From the NCBI GenBank assembly GCA_945898055.1, contig CAMDGV010000008.1:1-64000 (forward strand): 64,000 nt of DNA, in the 5' to 3' direction. Position 1 is the first letter of the stretch. Every line of letters starts with the position of its first letter. A program made the translations under genes and the position numbers. This document shows positions 43,632 to 51,413 of this stretch, piece after piece. Below the pieces are notes generated by a model that was not told the origin of the DNA, ran no database searches, and saw only the letters and a list, made by a program, of their open reading frames with translations. The stretch is from Akkermansia muciniphila. GTDB lineage: Bacteria; Verrucomicrobiota; Verrucomicrobiia; Limisphaerales; UBA9464.

Positions 43632-44867
43632 CTAATGACTCAACTTTGCCTCTACTTTTTTCAGCGGGTCGCGGAAGAAAATGAGGAAGAAAACCAGGAC
43701 CAAGGCCGCACCTATACTCGGAATCATCCAGATTCCCTTCCAGTCGTAATTCAGTCCATTGACTGGCAAGTCGAGGTGATAAGCCTTCAGTACTTTGCCC
43801 GCTAAAAATGTCCCTGCAAAGGAACCCACACCCCATAAAATGAAAGCGATAAACCCTTGGGCGGCTCCTCGAATTCGCTCGTTCGCTTGCTCATCAACGT
43901 AAAGTTGTCCGGCAATAAATAAGAAGTCATAGCACACCCCATGCAGGAGGATTGCCGCGTAGATTAAGAGGTTTTGCTGATAAACCGCGGTCACACTTTG
44001 GGTGAGTAAAAAATAACGAATTGCCCAACAGAAAATTCCGATAAAAAGGGTTTTTTTGTAGCCTAATTTTCGGAGAAAAAGCGGTAAGAGAAACAGAAAA
44101 GCGACATCAGAGATCTGAGCTAGAGAGGTCTTTGCAGCCATCATATCCCATTTTAACTCAGTAAGATAAATCCCCAGCAAAACGAAATAAAAATACAGCG
44201 GGATACATATCAGAAACAGGCATAGAATGAAGATCGCGAACGAAGGCTTCCTTAACATCGCCAGTGCATCTAGTCCTAGAATTTCACTGAGACGAACTTG
44301 ATTGCCGGTTTTTCGGGGGGGAGTTTTCGGCAAACTTAGGGAAAAGAGTCCAAACAGAATCGAAACGCAACCTGCGAGATAGAACTGAATGGGGGATTGT
44401 TCGCCCTTTATCCAACTTAGAACGACTAACCCGGCAATCCATCCGATGGCTGCCAACATTTTGATCCGCGGAAAATCGGTCTTGGCGTGGGTCAAGTGAT
44501 GAAGTGAAAGGGAATTACCCAAAGCGAGGGTTGGTACAAAAAGAGCACAATAAAGAATGAGCATCGGATAGAAGCTGCCGAAGTCACGAAAGAGGGGAAG
44601 ACACAGTAAAACCGCACCTCCTAAAATGCCCAGAACGGCTAAGATCTTTTCCGATGAAAAATAACGATCAGCAATTAAGCCGACGAAAAAAGGTGAAATC
44701 ATCGCGCCGATAGCAAAGGCACCATAGGCCGCCCCAATTTGTGCGCCATCGAACTTAAGTGACGTGGCTAGGTAACTGCCGAGACTCACATACCATGCCC
44801 CCCAAATGAAGTACTGCAGGAACATAAAGACCATCAACTTGATCTTAATTGCGGATTGATCAGACAT
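43632..44867 (-). CDS. MFS transporter, nucleoside:H+ symporter (NHS) type
   Basis: A 411-residue membrane protein with about 12 helices. FLQYFIWGAWYVSLGSYL at the N-terminus, SLHHLTHAKTDFPRIKMLAAIGWIAG and HGVCYDFLFIAGQLYVDEQA are characteristic of the NupG/XapB-like family as found in Bacteroidetes and Verrucomicrobia. The substrate is probably a nucleoside, though some members of the group may move sugars. It is monocistronic, and its upstream side borders the accessory patch. Confidence 0.84.
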   Translation of the reverse strand: MSDQSAIKIKLMVFMFLQYFIWGAWYVSLGSYLATSLKFDGAQIGAAYGAFAIGAMISPFFVGLIADRYFSSEKILAVLGILGGAVLLCLPLFRDFGSFYPMLILYCALFVPTLALGNSLSLHHLTHAKTDFPRIKMLAAIGWIAGLVVLSWIKGEQSPIQFYLAGCVSILFGLFSLSLPKTPPRKTGNQVRLSEILGLDALAMLRKPSFAIFILCLFLICIPLYFYFVLLGIYLTELKWDMMAAKTSLAQISDVAFLFLLPLFLRKLGYKKTLFIGIFCWAIRYFLLTQSVTAVYQQNLLIYAAILLHGVCYDFLFIAGQLYVDEQANERIRGAAQGFIAFILWGVGSFAGTFLAGKVLKAYHLDLPVNGLNYDWKGIWMIPSIGAALVLVFFLIFFRDPLKKVEAKLSH

Positions 44868-45037
44868 ACGGGAAATGGGTTTGAGGGCTACAAATCAAAC
44901 GGGAACGTCCGAAGATTAACTCGAAACTTATTTAGATGACAGGATTAGATTTTGTCGATGGACCAGACTTTCGATCGTGATGCCTCATTCGAGAAGGAGA
45001 CCGTAGCGGATTTCAGAAAGCGGCGCGATGCCTCACG

Positions 45038-45892
45038 ATGGTGGACGCCGTAGCCCTTATACTTGTCTGCTCTGGCGTGCTGCCGCGCAAGTTCTCTTTC
45101 ACGCCTGAGGGTGCCCGGGTCCTAGCGCAGGAAGCGGCGCAAGTCGTAGGCGAGCAAGCGTCCGGAGCGCAGACCCAAGCACCCTCAGGAATTCTTCGAT
45201 CCGTCTACCTTTCCGGTGTCTTCGGCTTCGTGATGGTTGCCTCCTTCGTCATCGCTCTGCCCAGCGTTCCGGCGGGTGCCCAACAAGGCGCCAACATCTT
45301 CTTTTGGCTGATAGACACCATCGTCCCCAGATGAATTAAAATCCCCCTCGAGATCGGCATTGTTCTTTCCAATTATCTTTGTGGCCTTGCCTGCCTCACT
45401 TCCAACTCGCGGATAATTTTCGCCTTCGCCCGCGACGGCGGCCTCCCGAGACTCCTCCGCGGGGTCTCCTCACATCACAACGTACCTGTGGCCGCAATAT
45501 GGGTTGGGGCCGGTTCGATCGTTGCCTCCACGTTGTATGCGCCCGCCTGTGCCACTCTGACCGCTGCCAGCAGCATCCTTCTCTACATCTCCTATGACAT
45601 GCCTACGGCCGCGGGCATCCTTGCTCACGGCAAAAAAAGGAACAAAATGGGCCCATTCGATCTTGGGGGACGCAAATATAAAGCCATTGGCGTCATCACC
45701 ATTGTCGGCGTCCTCGCGCTGATCTACGCGGGGGTGCAACCGCCTAATCAGGCCGCACTTCCGGTCACGCTCGGAACCATCGTGTTGCTCTTCATCGCAG
45801 AGCACGCGGGGGTGAAGAAGAAGTTTCCTGCTCCGCCGTTAGCCCTCGCAGCCAAGGCGAGCTTTGCAAAGGAACCAAAAACCAAAAAATAA
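45038..45892 (+). pseudogene. Broken amino-acid permease (APC family)
   Basis: One reading frame carries permease sequence from about 45040 to 45892, interrupted by a TGA at 45335-45337. Before the stop are YLSGVFGFVMVASFVIALP and ANIFFWLIDTIVPR. After it, in the same frame, come VLSNYLCGLACLTSNSR, IIFAFARDGGLPRLLRG, a VPVAAIWVGAGSIVA helix and a C-terminal tail rich in Lys. This is the second half of an APC-type permease. The first five or six helices are missing at the 5' side. The gene is therefore both truncated and nonsense-mutated. Confidence 0.8.
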
Positions 45893-46036
45893 CGCACATT
45901 GGGGTCAGGCAACGATTTCTGACAACATCGCGGGGTTAAGCCGAACGGAACCCAAAAAGGCTTCCAATTCTTCAAAAAAGCAACTTCATATTAATAACTG
46001 GGACTTCCACAACGGAAACACCCAATCTATCACCCC

Positions 46037-46990
46037 GTGAGTTCCGCCCTCGAATTTTATCACCTCTTCCGCGACGCCATGGCCGGGCACGGCATCCGTT
46101 TTGCCCTAACCTCCGGCATGGCCTGTGTCCAATACGGACTTCAGCAAAACACCAAAGACACCGACTGGATCGTCGCCCCGGACAACCTGGACGAACTGGT
46201 CGCCATGCTTTGCAAGCTTGAACGCGGTCTCAACGGACGGAATTGGCGCATCAGCTACCGGAATCTCTTCGGCGCACCGTTGGATGCCAAGTTTCACCTC
46301 GGCGGCTGGACCACGCACCTTGCAATCTGGGATGGGGCCGAGTCTCCCGAGCATCACCTCGATTTTTTTGGCCGGCCGCCCAGAGTTCTCCCAGGCACCG
46401 GGCTGCCCTCCACGGGTTTCCTGGCCTCGCGGGACATCGTCGCCCGCATGAAGAAAACAGACCGCGCAAAGGACTGGCCCATCGTCAATGCCCTAGCCGT
46501 GCAGGATTGGTATGCTGGACGGCGCATGGGCAGCCTGCTCCATCTCACGGAAATCGGTCTCATGCGCGAAGCATGGGGAGCGCTGGAAGATTCCCAACGC
46601 CAGGTACTTTCCGCACAGCGTCCGTTACTCACTCTGCTGAATTTTCAGGAAGACATTCAACTCGAACGATCCCTCCTCCTTGAACGTTCCTTGTGGGAAA
46701 ATGTGAACCGCGAAAGGTATCTTATCTACCAAACCATTTGGAAATCCTTTTATCGCTCATGGCAGCGGGATGCCGTCGGCATCTGGCCATCCTCCGAACC
46801 ATTCGCATCCCAACACCAACGCCTGCTTGAGGCTGCAGCCACCCATGAATTAACGCCCCACCCGCTCTCGGAAAACTCCACGCGGGAAGACGTCTTCGAC
46901 CGGGGGAAGAAACGCACCCAGCAATTGCTCAACGCTTCAAAAGAGGAACTAAACAGCGTCCTCATGCCCATAGAATTAGTCCTGCCATGA
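46037..46990 (+). CDS. Nucleotidyltransferase-like protein
   Basis: A 317-residue protein starting at a GTG. Its N-terminal part has the hallmark of minimal nucleotidyltransferases: FALTSGMACVQYGLQQNTKDTDWIV (broken by ordinary variation), with a G-x-A...YG and a downstream DxD-like pair (Asp in KDTDW). The rest, including an acidic/aromatic helical C-terminal half with ERSLLLERSLWENVNRERY, is not familiar. Similar folds occur in type IV toxin-antitoxin proteins (AbiEii) and in uncharacterised DUF families. Its stop overlaps the start of a 67-residue gene by 4 nt. The pair sits between two degraded mobile or metabolic genes. Confidence 0.7.
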   Translation: MSSALEFYHLFRDAMAGHGIRFALTSGMACVQYGLQQNTKDTDWIVAPDNLDELVAMLCKLERGLNGRNWRISYRNLFGAPLDAKFHLGGWTTHLAIWDGAESPEHHLDFFGRPPRVLPGTGLPSTGFLASRDIVARMKKTDRAKDWPIVNALAVQDWYAGRRMGSLLHLTEIGLMREAWGALEDSQRQVLSAQRPLLTLLNFQEDIQLERSLLLERSLWENVNRERYLIYQTIWKSFYRSWQRDAVGIWPSSEPFASQHQRLLEAAATHELTPHPLSENSTREDVFDRGKKRTQQLLNASKEELNSVLMPIELVLP

Positions 46991-47190
46991 ACGAACCCAT
47001 CGACCCGAAATATCCCGATTCCTATTTCGAAATTTTAGCGCGTGATTTCGGTCAGGAAAAAGCCGACTGGGCTCGCCTGCCTTACGCGGAACGTATGAAG
47101 GAACTCACGTGGTATCACGCCCACTTCAACACTCCCGATGACCTCTCCCTCTGGCCTGCCGAACTCGACGGAGGCGTGGACCGTCCGTGA
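46987..47190 (+). CDS. Small protein coupled to the nucleotidyltransferase-like gene
   Basis: A 67-residue acidic protein (MNEPIDPKYPDSYFEILARD...) of unknown family. It has no HTH, membrane segment or signal peptide. It shares a 4-nt ATGA overlap with the preceding gene, a strong sign of cotranslation. It could be a partner or antitoxin-like protein, but that is a guess. Confidence 0.6.
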   Translation: MNEPIDPKYPDSYFEILARDFGQEKADWARLPYAERMKELTWYHAHFNTPDDLSLWPAELDGGVDRP

Positions 47191-47338
47191 TTTTCACTTC
47201 GTCACCTCCTAATTTCTCATTCATCCTTCTCACTTTGCAAATTCCATAAACCACGATTTTCACCTCTACCGCAGCGATGTCGCCACCCGCTGACGGCAGG
47301 TAGCGGACCGTGTGGAGGGTGCCCCTCGCTGCTCCCGT

Positions 47339-47360
47339 AAAGGGGTCAGTTATTGATATT
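47339..47360 (+). repeat. Left imperfect inverted repeat of the REP element
   Basis: These 22 bases pair as an inverted repeat with 47691-47712, with three mismatches. Confidence 0.65.
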
Positions 47361-47362
47361 AG

Positions 47363-47599
47363 CTACTCCCCGCCCAGCTTCCTCCGGCGATCCAAGAGAG
47401 GGTTCAGATAACCGCGCGTGCCCACCGCCAGACGCTCGGCGATCCACCCCAGCGTCATCGTCGTCTCCGCCCGCCAGCGCGCAGCCAAAACCACCTTCAC
47501 TGAATCCCCTTTGGGCCGAGATTTGAGATCAACTCCCTGCCGTCTCAACGAGGCGCTGGCGATCCGCAGCATCCCTGAAGATCCGTTCGCACCGATCAC
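47363..47599 (-). pseudogene. C-terminal fragment of a REP-associated (Y1) transposase
   Basis: The minus-strand frame encodes 78 residues with DLKSRPKGDSVKVVLAARW and TTMTLGWIAERLAVGTRGYL, the C-terminal helix-turn-helix part of TnpREP/RAYT proteins of this lineage. The catalytic HUH and tyrosine part is absent. The fragment fills the element bounded by the inverted repeats. Confidence 0.65.
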
Positions 47600-47690
47600 C
47601 GCGATTCATAACGTGATCAATCGCGCCAGCCTACTCGACTCTCAACTGGCGGGCTATGCCGGTAGAGTGGCTTTGGCCGCTTCACCTATC

Positions 47691-47712
47691 AATATTAAGA
47701 ACTGCCCCCTTT
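47691..47712 (-). repeat. Right imperfect inverted repeat of the REP element
   Basis: The reverse complement reads AAAGGGGGCAGTTCTTAATA and onward, matching the left end at 19 of 22 positions. Confidence 0.65.
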
Positions 47713-47716
47713 AACT

Positions 47717-48133
47717 GACGATAATTATGTTCTCCGTAGGGTCGCCGAGACCTTTTCTCTGCTTTATAACCCACAGGCTATCACTTATTGGAATCGTTTA
47801 GAACAAAAGGGTGCGTTTACCGACAAGGATCGACTCAATAGAGCCAGAATCGCACTTGCCACTGGGCAACTCGCGATCGCTGGAACCGATCTTCGAACCC
47901 TCTATGCCCAGACTCCCAAGGATACGAGCGTCCTCGGCCTGTCTGTGGATTTCTTCCGTCGGATCGGCAATCAACAAAAAAACCTGAAAGCGGCCGGTGA
48001 ATGACTCGCTGTAGACCCCGAGTCGACACTCTCCCAGTTGATCGCAGGTTCACTCCTCAGTGGCGACCCAAGTTCGTCTTCAAACCGACTTCGCAGACAA
48101 CAACTACTCTGCCCTTTAGCCACAACTTTAGGC
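47717..48133 (+). pseudogene. Fragment of a TPR-repeat protein with an in-frame stop
   Basis: One continuous frame reads like the end of a tetratricopeptide protein: VAETFSLLYNPQAITYWNRL, LNRARIALATGQLAIAGTDL, then a TGA at 48002-48004, then LAVDPESTLSQLIAGSLLSG and CPLATTL. The pattern of small and aromatic residues and the AVDPES motif after a helix pair are TPR-like. The N-terminal part is lost at the REP element. The frame runs without stop into the ATG of the HsdS-like remnant. Confidence 0.6.
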
Positions 48134-48676
48134 ATGAATGAGATCAAATTTTACCCTCCGCGTCAAAAAGAACAAATTCCTATCAGTAGTTCAGTTGAAC
48201 TCTACCAACTTGTTACGCTATCATCCTCCGAATTGAGTATGACTGGCGAACATCTCGTTTACGGTGTCAACCGCGTCATCGGCACTCACAACGAATACAA
48301 CCGCGAAGAGAGTGAAATCGCGGTCACTTGCCGCGGTGCGACTTGCGGGGAAGTCACGATAACCAAACCCAAATCATGGGTCACAGGGAACGCGAGGACG
48401 AAGAAGCTGAGGAAGGACTTCATCTTCCAATACTTCAAGAATCATGGGATGAAGGCGATTATCAGCAGCTCCGCGCAGCCCCAAATTACGGGGATCGGAT
48501 TTGCGCCCCTTTTGGTCTTTTTCCCACAACCCGCCGAACAACAACGCATCGGCACCTACCTCACTATCCTCGACGACCTTAGCACCGCACAAACCCAAAA
48601 GCTCGAAGCCCTCAAGCCCAACAAGACAGGGCTGATGCACCCGCTTTTCCCATCCCTGGAGGAGGTTGAGGCATGA
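48134..48676 (+). pseudogene. C-terminal half of a type I restriction specificity subunit (HsdS)
   Basis: This 180-residue frame matches one target-recognition domain and the distal conserved helix of HsdS. Recognisable segments are EHLVYGVNRVIGTHNEYNRE, ESEIAVTCRGATCGEVTIT, FFPQPAEQQRIGTYLTILDD and LEALKPNKTGLMHPLFP. A full HsdS has two such halves (about 400 residues), so this is a half subunit, probably nonfunctional without an intact HsdM and HsdR. The stop overlaps the start of the Zeta-like gene by 4 nt. Half-size HsdS proteins can dimerise in some systems, so function is not fully excluded. Confidence 0.7.
48173..48187 (+). repeat. 15-bp direct repeat, left copy
   Basis: CAAATTCCTATCAGT occurs here and again at 49781-49795, both times shortly after AAAAG. 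The copies bracket the HsdS-Zeta-HsdM remnants. Confidence 0.8.
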
Positions 48677-49191
48677 GCAAGAAGATCATCATCATCGCCG
48701 GGCCGAACGGCGCGGGTAAGACGACCTTTGCCCGTTCGTTCCTGCCGGAGGAGGCGCAGTGCCCGCGTTTCATCAATGCGGACCTGATCGCGGCAGGACT
48801 GGCCCCGTTTGCTCCTGAAACCGCTGCCCTAAAGGCCGGAAGGCTGATGCTGGAGGAGATCGCTGACTGCGTGGGCAAAGGAGAGAGCTTCGCCTTTGAG
48901 ACCACCCTGTCGGGACTGAGCTACCTGAGCCACATCAAGCGGTGGCGTGCACAGGGCTATCACGTCAGCCTGTTTTTCCTTTCCCTGCCGGATGCCGATG
49001 CGGCCGTTGCCCGCGTGGCGGAGCGGGTGCGGCAAGGCGGGCATGACACCCCGGAAAGGGTAATCCGGAGGCGGTTCGCCTCAGGACTGCGTAATTTCCA
49101 CGAGGCCTACCAAGCCGCCGTGGGTGCCTGGGCCAAATATGATAGTGTGGGCGAAAGTCCAATTCTGCTGGAATGGGGAGAGAACCAATGA
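48673..49191 (+). CDS. Zeta-toxin-like P-loop kinase
   Basis: A 172-residue P-loop protein. Walker A is IAGPNGAGKTTFARSFL (about 8-24), and FINADLIAAGLAPF (about 33-46) and ESFAFETTLSG (about 72-82) are the substrate-side motifs of the Zeta/PezT family. Zeta toxins phosphorylate UDP-N-acetylglucosamine. Many chromosomal relatives are uncharacterised. It lies between hsdS and hsdM remnants and overlaps both its neighbours by 4 nt, so it was once part of the restriction operon. The downstream 64-residue gene may encode its partner. Confidence 0.82.
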   Translation: MSKKIIIIAGPNGAGKTTFARSFLPEEAQCPRFINADLIAAGLAPFAPETAALKAGRLMLEEIADCVGKGESFAFETTLSGLSYLSHIKRWRAQGYHVSLFFLSLPDADAAVARVAERVRQGGHDTPERVIRRRFASGLRNFHEAYQAAVGAWAKYDSVGESPILLEWGENQ

Positions 49192-49382
49192 CCATGAAAA
49201 ACATCCAAGAAGCCAAAAATCCCGATCTGCGAGCGTCTGCTGCCGCCATGAACCGCGCCGCCAAGGCAGCTCGAAAGACCGCCATCCAGACCGGCACCAA
49301 TCTGATTGTCATGAAAGACGGCAAGCTCATCCGCATCCCCGCACAGGTGCTGCGTGAGGCTGCCCCAAGCGCCGACCGTTGA
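49188..49382 (+). CDS. Small basic protein coupled to the Zeta-like kinase
   Basis: A 64-residue Ala/Lys-rich protein beginning MTMKNIQEAKNPDLRAS. It ends with a short beta-like segment (TNLIVMKDGKLIRIPAQVL) that recalls small proteins found after Zeta-like genes in restriction loci. The ATG overlaps the toxin stop (ATGA). The ATG at 49194 is an alternative start. An antitoxin role is inferred only from position, since canonical Epsilon antitoxins are encoded upstream of Zeta. Confidence 0.6.
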   Translation: MTMKNIQEAKNPDLRASAAAMNRAAKAARKTAIQTGTNLIVMKDGKLIRIPAQVLREAAPSADR

Positions 49383-49392
49383 TTTTCTTTTC

Positions 49393-49780
49393 ATGACCGA
49401 GACCAACCAAAAACCACTGGGCAACACTCTCTGGGGCCTCGCCAATCAACTACGCGGGGCCATGGATGCGGACGATTTCCGGGACTACCTGCTGTCCTTC
49501 CTCTTTCTGCGCTACCTCTCGGACAACGACGAGACGGCGGCGAAGAAGGAACTCGGCAAAGATTATCCCGCACTGGCTGCTGAGGACCGCCGCGTGCCGC
49601 TGGCCCTGTGGCATGCCGAAAACGTGGACGACATCCCGGAGTTCGAGAAGCAGATGTGGCACAAGGTGCATTAAGCCATCTACCCGGGCACCTTTGGAGC
49701 AGCATCGCCAACTTCGCCCGCACCCAGAACGCGGAACTGCTGAAAACGCTGCAAGGCGGCTTTGAACTCCGCCTCAAAAG
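49393..49780 (+). pseudogene. 5' fragment of a type I restriction methyltransferase gene (hsdM)
   Basis: The first 93 codons read as HsdM (LGNTLWGLANQLRGAMDADD, FRDYLLSFLFLRYLSDND). A TAA at 49672 ends the frame after KQMWHKVH. The HsdM sequence continues in another frame (GHLWSSIANFARTQNAELLK and TLQGGFE) to about 49770 and then stops abruptly near the second copy of the 15-bp direct repeat. The SAM-binding and catalytic NPPF parts are gone. Confidence 0.85.
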
Positions 49781-49795
49781 CAAATTCCTATCAGT
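49781..49795 (+). repeat. 15-bp direct repeat, right copy
   Basis: This copy is identical to 48173-48187 and lies at the point where hsdM similarity ends. Confidence 0.8.
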
Positions 49796-49889
49796 CCTAC
49801 AGTGTCCTTTCCATTGAGGCACTGCGCGATTTACAAATGAAATATCTCTGACTTGTTATTTCAAATTAAACCGGTAAAATTCGCCCAGG

Positions 49890-50288
49890 ATGGAAACTCA
49901 AAAAAGCCCCCTCGAATTACTTGGGCTCAGGGTTACCGTGGATCGCCTTCTTTATCAGCGCTTAAACTTGGAGCAGTCTGACAAACCTCATTCTTTCATC
50001 TACTCCATTTCTATTCACAATGATTCCGATGTTTCAGTGACTCTGAAAGGCAGGAAATGGGTGGTCACTCACGAGGACAATTCGGTCTTAGTCGTCGAGG
50101 GAGACGGGGTGGTTGGCGAGACTCCTACCCTCGAACCGGGGACCAAGTTTAGTTACAATAGTCGGCATATTATTGGCACGGCCACCGCAACCGCCGAGGG
50201 TGCCTACTTGGGAATCGATAATCTGAACCGCCGAGTGATGGTTCGGATTCCTAAATTTAAAATGGAAGTGCCCAACCTGAAGGATTGA
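49890..50288 (+). CDS. apaG: ApaG/DUF525 family protein
   Basis: A 132-residue beta-sandwich protein of the ApaG family. Segments include SFIYSISIHNDSDVSVTLKGR, WVVTHEDNSVLVVEGDGVVG and PTLEPGTKFSYNSRHIIGTA. The GxGVVGexP motif is the family hallmark. The function of ApaG is not well defined. In enterobacteria it is linked to ApaH and diadenosine polyphosphates. Here it lies directly behind the degraded restriction locus. Confidence 0.9.
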   Translation: METQKSPLELLGLRVTVDRLLYQRLNLEQSDKPHSFIYSISIHNDSDVSVTLKGRKWVVTHEDNSVLVVEGDGVVGETPTLEPGTKFSYNSRHIIGTATATAEGAYLGIDNLNRRVMVRIPKFKMEVPNLKD

Positions 50289-50336
50289 GACTGGTACTCG
50301 AACTCCTCTCTAAAAATTAGCGGGATTTAAGTCGCG

Positions 50337-50564
50337 ATGGCTGGAAAGATCTCGTTAAGCACTCTCGCCGCAGTGATTCATCCCTACCCAACACGCGCCG
50401 AGGCATTCCGTAAACTAGAAGGCCAGTACAACCGAACTCGTTTGACCCCGCGGACTGGGTCTTTGCTAAAACCGCTTCTCGCCCTCAGACGCTCCTCAAA
50501 CAAGAGTGAACTTATCGCAGGACCTGACAAACCACCCTCGATAGGCTTGAATCAAAACCCATGA
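50337..50564 (+). pseudogene. C-terminal remnant of a FAD-dependent disulfide reductase
   Basis: This 75-residue frame opens directly after a stop and reads ISLSTLAAVIHPYPTRAEAF and KLEGQYNRTRLTP, the C-terminal dimerisation end of mercuric-reductase-like pyridine nucleotide-disulfide oxidoreductases (VIHPYPTxAEAxRK...YNRTRLTP). The FAD and NAD(P) domains are absent. The remnant still overlaps the following DsrE gene by 4 nt, so it marks an earlier operon. Confidence 0.75.
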
Positions 50565-50878
50565 GTATACGCGGTCGAAAACTAGGAATCCTCATTTCTG
50601 CTGGGCCAGCAACCCACTCCTTTCGCAACGGCGTCCGGTTTGCTGCTGCCGCCGTTGATGCCGGATGTGACGTCTTCCTTTATTGCCTCGATGACGCAGT
50701 GGCTGGGGTGCACGACCCCCATTTACAAGCCTTGAAACAAAGAGGACTCCGTTTCTACGCCTGCGCTTACGGAGCGCATCAGCGGCACCTTCCGGTCGAC
50801 TCTTCAGCGACCTTTGCGGGGCTCACCATCGTCAGTGATTTAGTCGCAAGCACAGAACGCTTTGTCAGCTTCAACTAA
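50561..50878 (+). CDS. DsrE/TusD-like sulfur-relay family protein
   Basis: A 105-residue alpha/beta protein of the DsrE family. It starts with a Rossmann-like KLGILISAGPATHSFRNGVRF, has the VDAGCDVFLYCLDDAV strand, and a Cys in LRFYACAYGAHQRH that could be the persulfide-carrying position. In Dsr/Tus systems such proteins relay sulfur to tRNA thiolation or sulfite reductase. No such acceptor is nearby. It is followed 2 bp later by a second DsrE-family gene. Confidence 0.78.
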   Translation: MSIRGRKLGILISAGPATHSFRNGVRFAAAAVDAGCDVFLYCLDDAVAGVHDPHLQALKQRGLRFYACAYGAHQRHLPVDSSATFAGLTIVSDLVASTERFVSFN

Positions 50879-50880
50879 AG

Positions 50881-51231
50881 ATGATTCCCACCCTACTTGT
50901 CATTGTTGAAAGTGATCCACGGACCACACCTCGAACGGCGGAAGCCATCAGAATGGCGGCCGGAATCGGGACCTGGAAAAAAGTCCGTGTTTCCCTCTAT
51001 CTTCGTGGTCCTGCCGTCCTCGCATTGTCGGAATATCCCGACGAACTGATTGATGAGGATAATTTCACCCGATACCTACCCATCCTGAGCGAGCTAGGGC
51101 GCCCGATTTATGTTCAGGCTGAAGCAGCGCTGCTTTCTGAACTCGGCGAACCCTCCGCTCCCTTTGAAGAAATTGAGGACAACACCCTTGCTCGAATGGC
51201 GGCTGATTCTACCTACGTCCTTCGCTTCTAA
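50881..51231 (+). CDS. DsrF/TusC-like sulfur-relay family protein
   Basis: A 116-residue protein with a DsrE/F-like fold: TLLVIVESDPRTTPRTAEAI, then RVSLYLRGPAVLALSEYPDE, and an acidic C-terminal part. It lacks a conserved Cys, as DsrF/TusC subunits often do. It probably forms a complex with the products of the genes on either side. Confidence 0.72.
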   Translation: MIPTLLVIVESDPRTTPRTAEAIRMAAGIGTWKKVRVSLYLRGPAVLALSEYPDELIDEDNFTRYLPILSELGRPIYVQAEAALLSELGEPSAPFEEIEDNTLARMAADSTYVLRF

Positions 51232-51233
51232 TT

Positions 51234-51413
51234 ATGCCTACTCTCCTCCACATCCTGAACGCCCCGAGCAATGACTTGGTTGAGTCAATTATCGCTGAAC
51301 AAAAAGGGTGCTCAACCAATCAAGTCACTGTCATCGACTTAACCGCCGATGACCCTGATTTTGCAGCGTTGGTTGAACTCGTTTTCCAGTCGGATTCAAT
51401 TCAGTGCTGGTGA
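51234..51413 (+). CDS. Short DsrH/TusB-like protein
   Basis: This 59-residue gene lies 2 bp after the DsrF-like gene. It starts MPTLLHILNAPSNDLVESII, runs through VTVIDLTADDPDFAALVELV and ends SDSIQCW, like the C-terminus of DsrH/TusB subunits (often a Cys or Trp end). It completes an E-F-H set. The short length (DsrH is about 90-100) is unusual, but the position and ends fit. Confidence 0.62.
   Translation: MPTLLHILNAPSNDLVESIIAEQKGCSTNQVTVIDLTADDPDFAALVELVFQSDSIQCW

Larger units (their letters stand above)
47339..47712 (-). mobile_element. Degraded REP-transposase element with imperfect inverted ends
   Basis: The left end (47339-47360) and the reverse complement of the right end (47691-47712) match at 19 of 22 positions. 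Both begin AAAGGGG and end ATATT. Between them lies only the C-terminal part of a transposase. The 374-bp element is too short to be autonomous. Confidence 0.6.
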
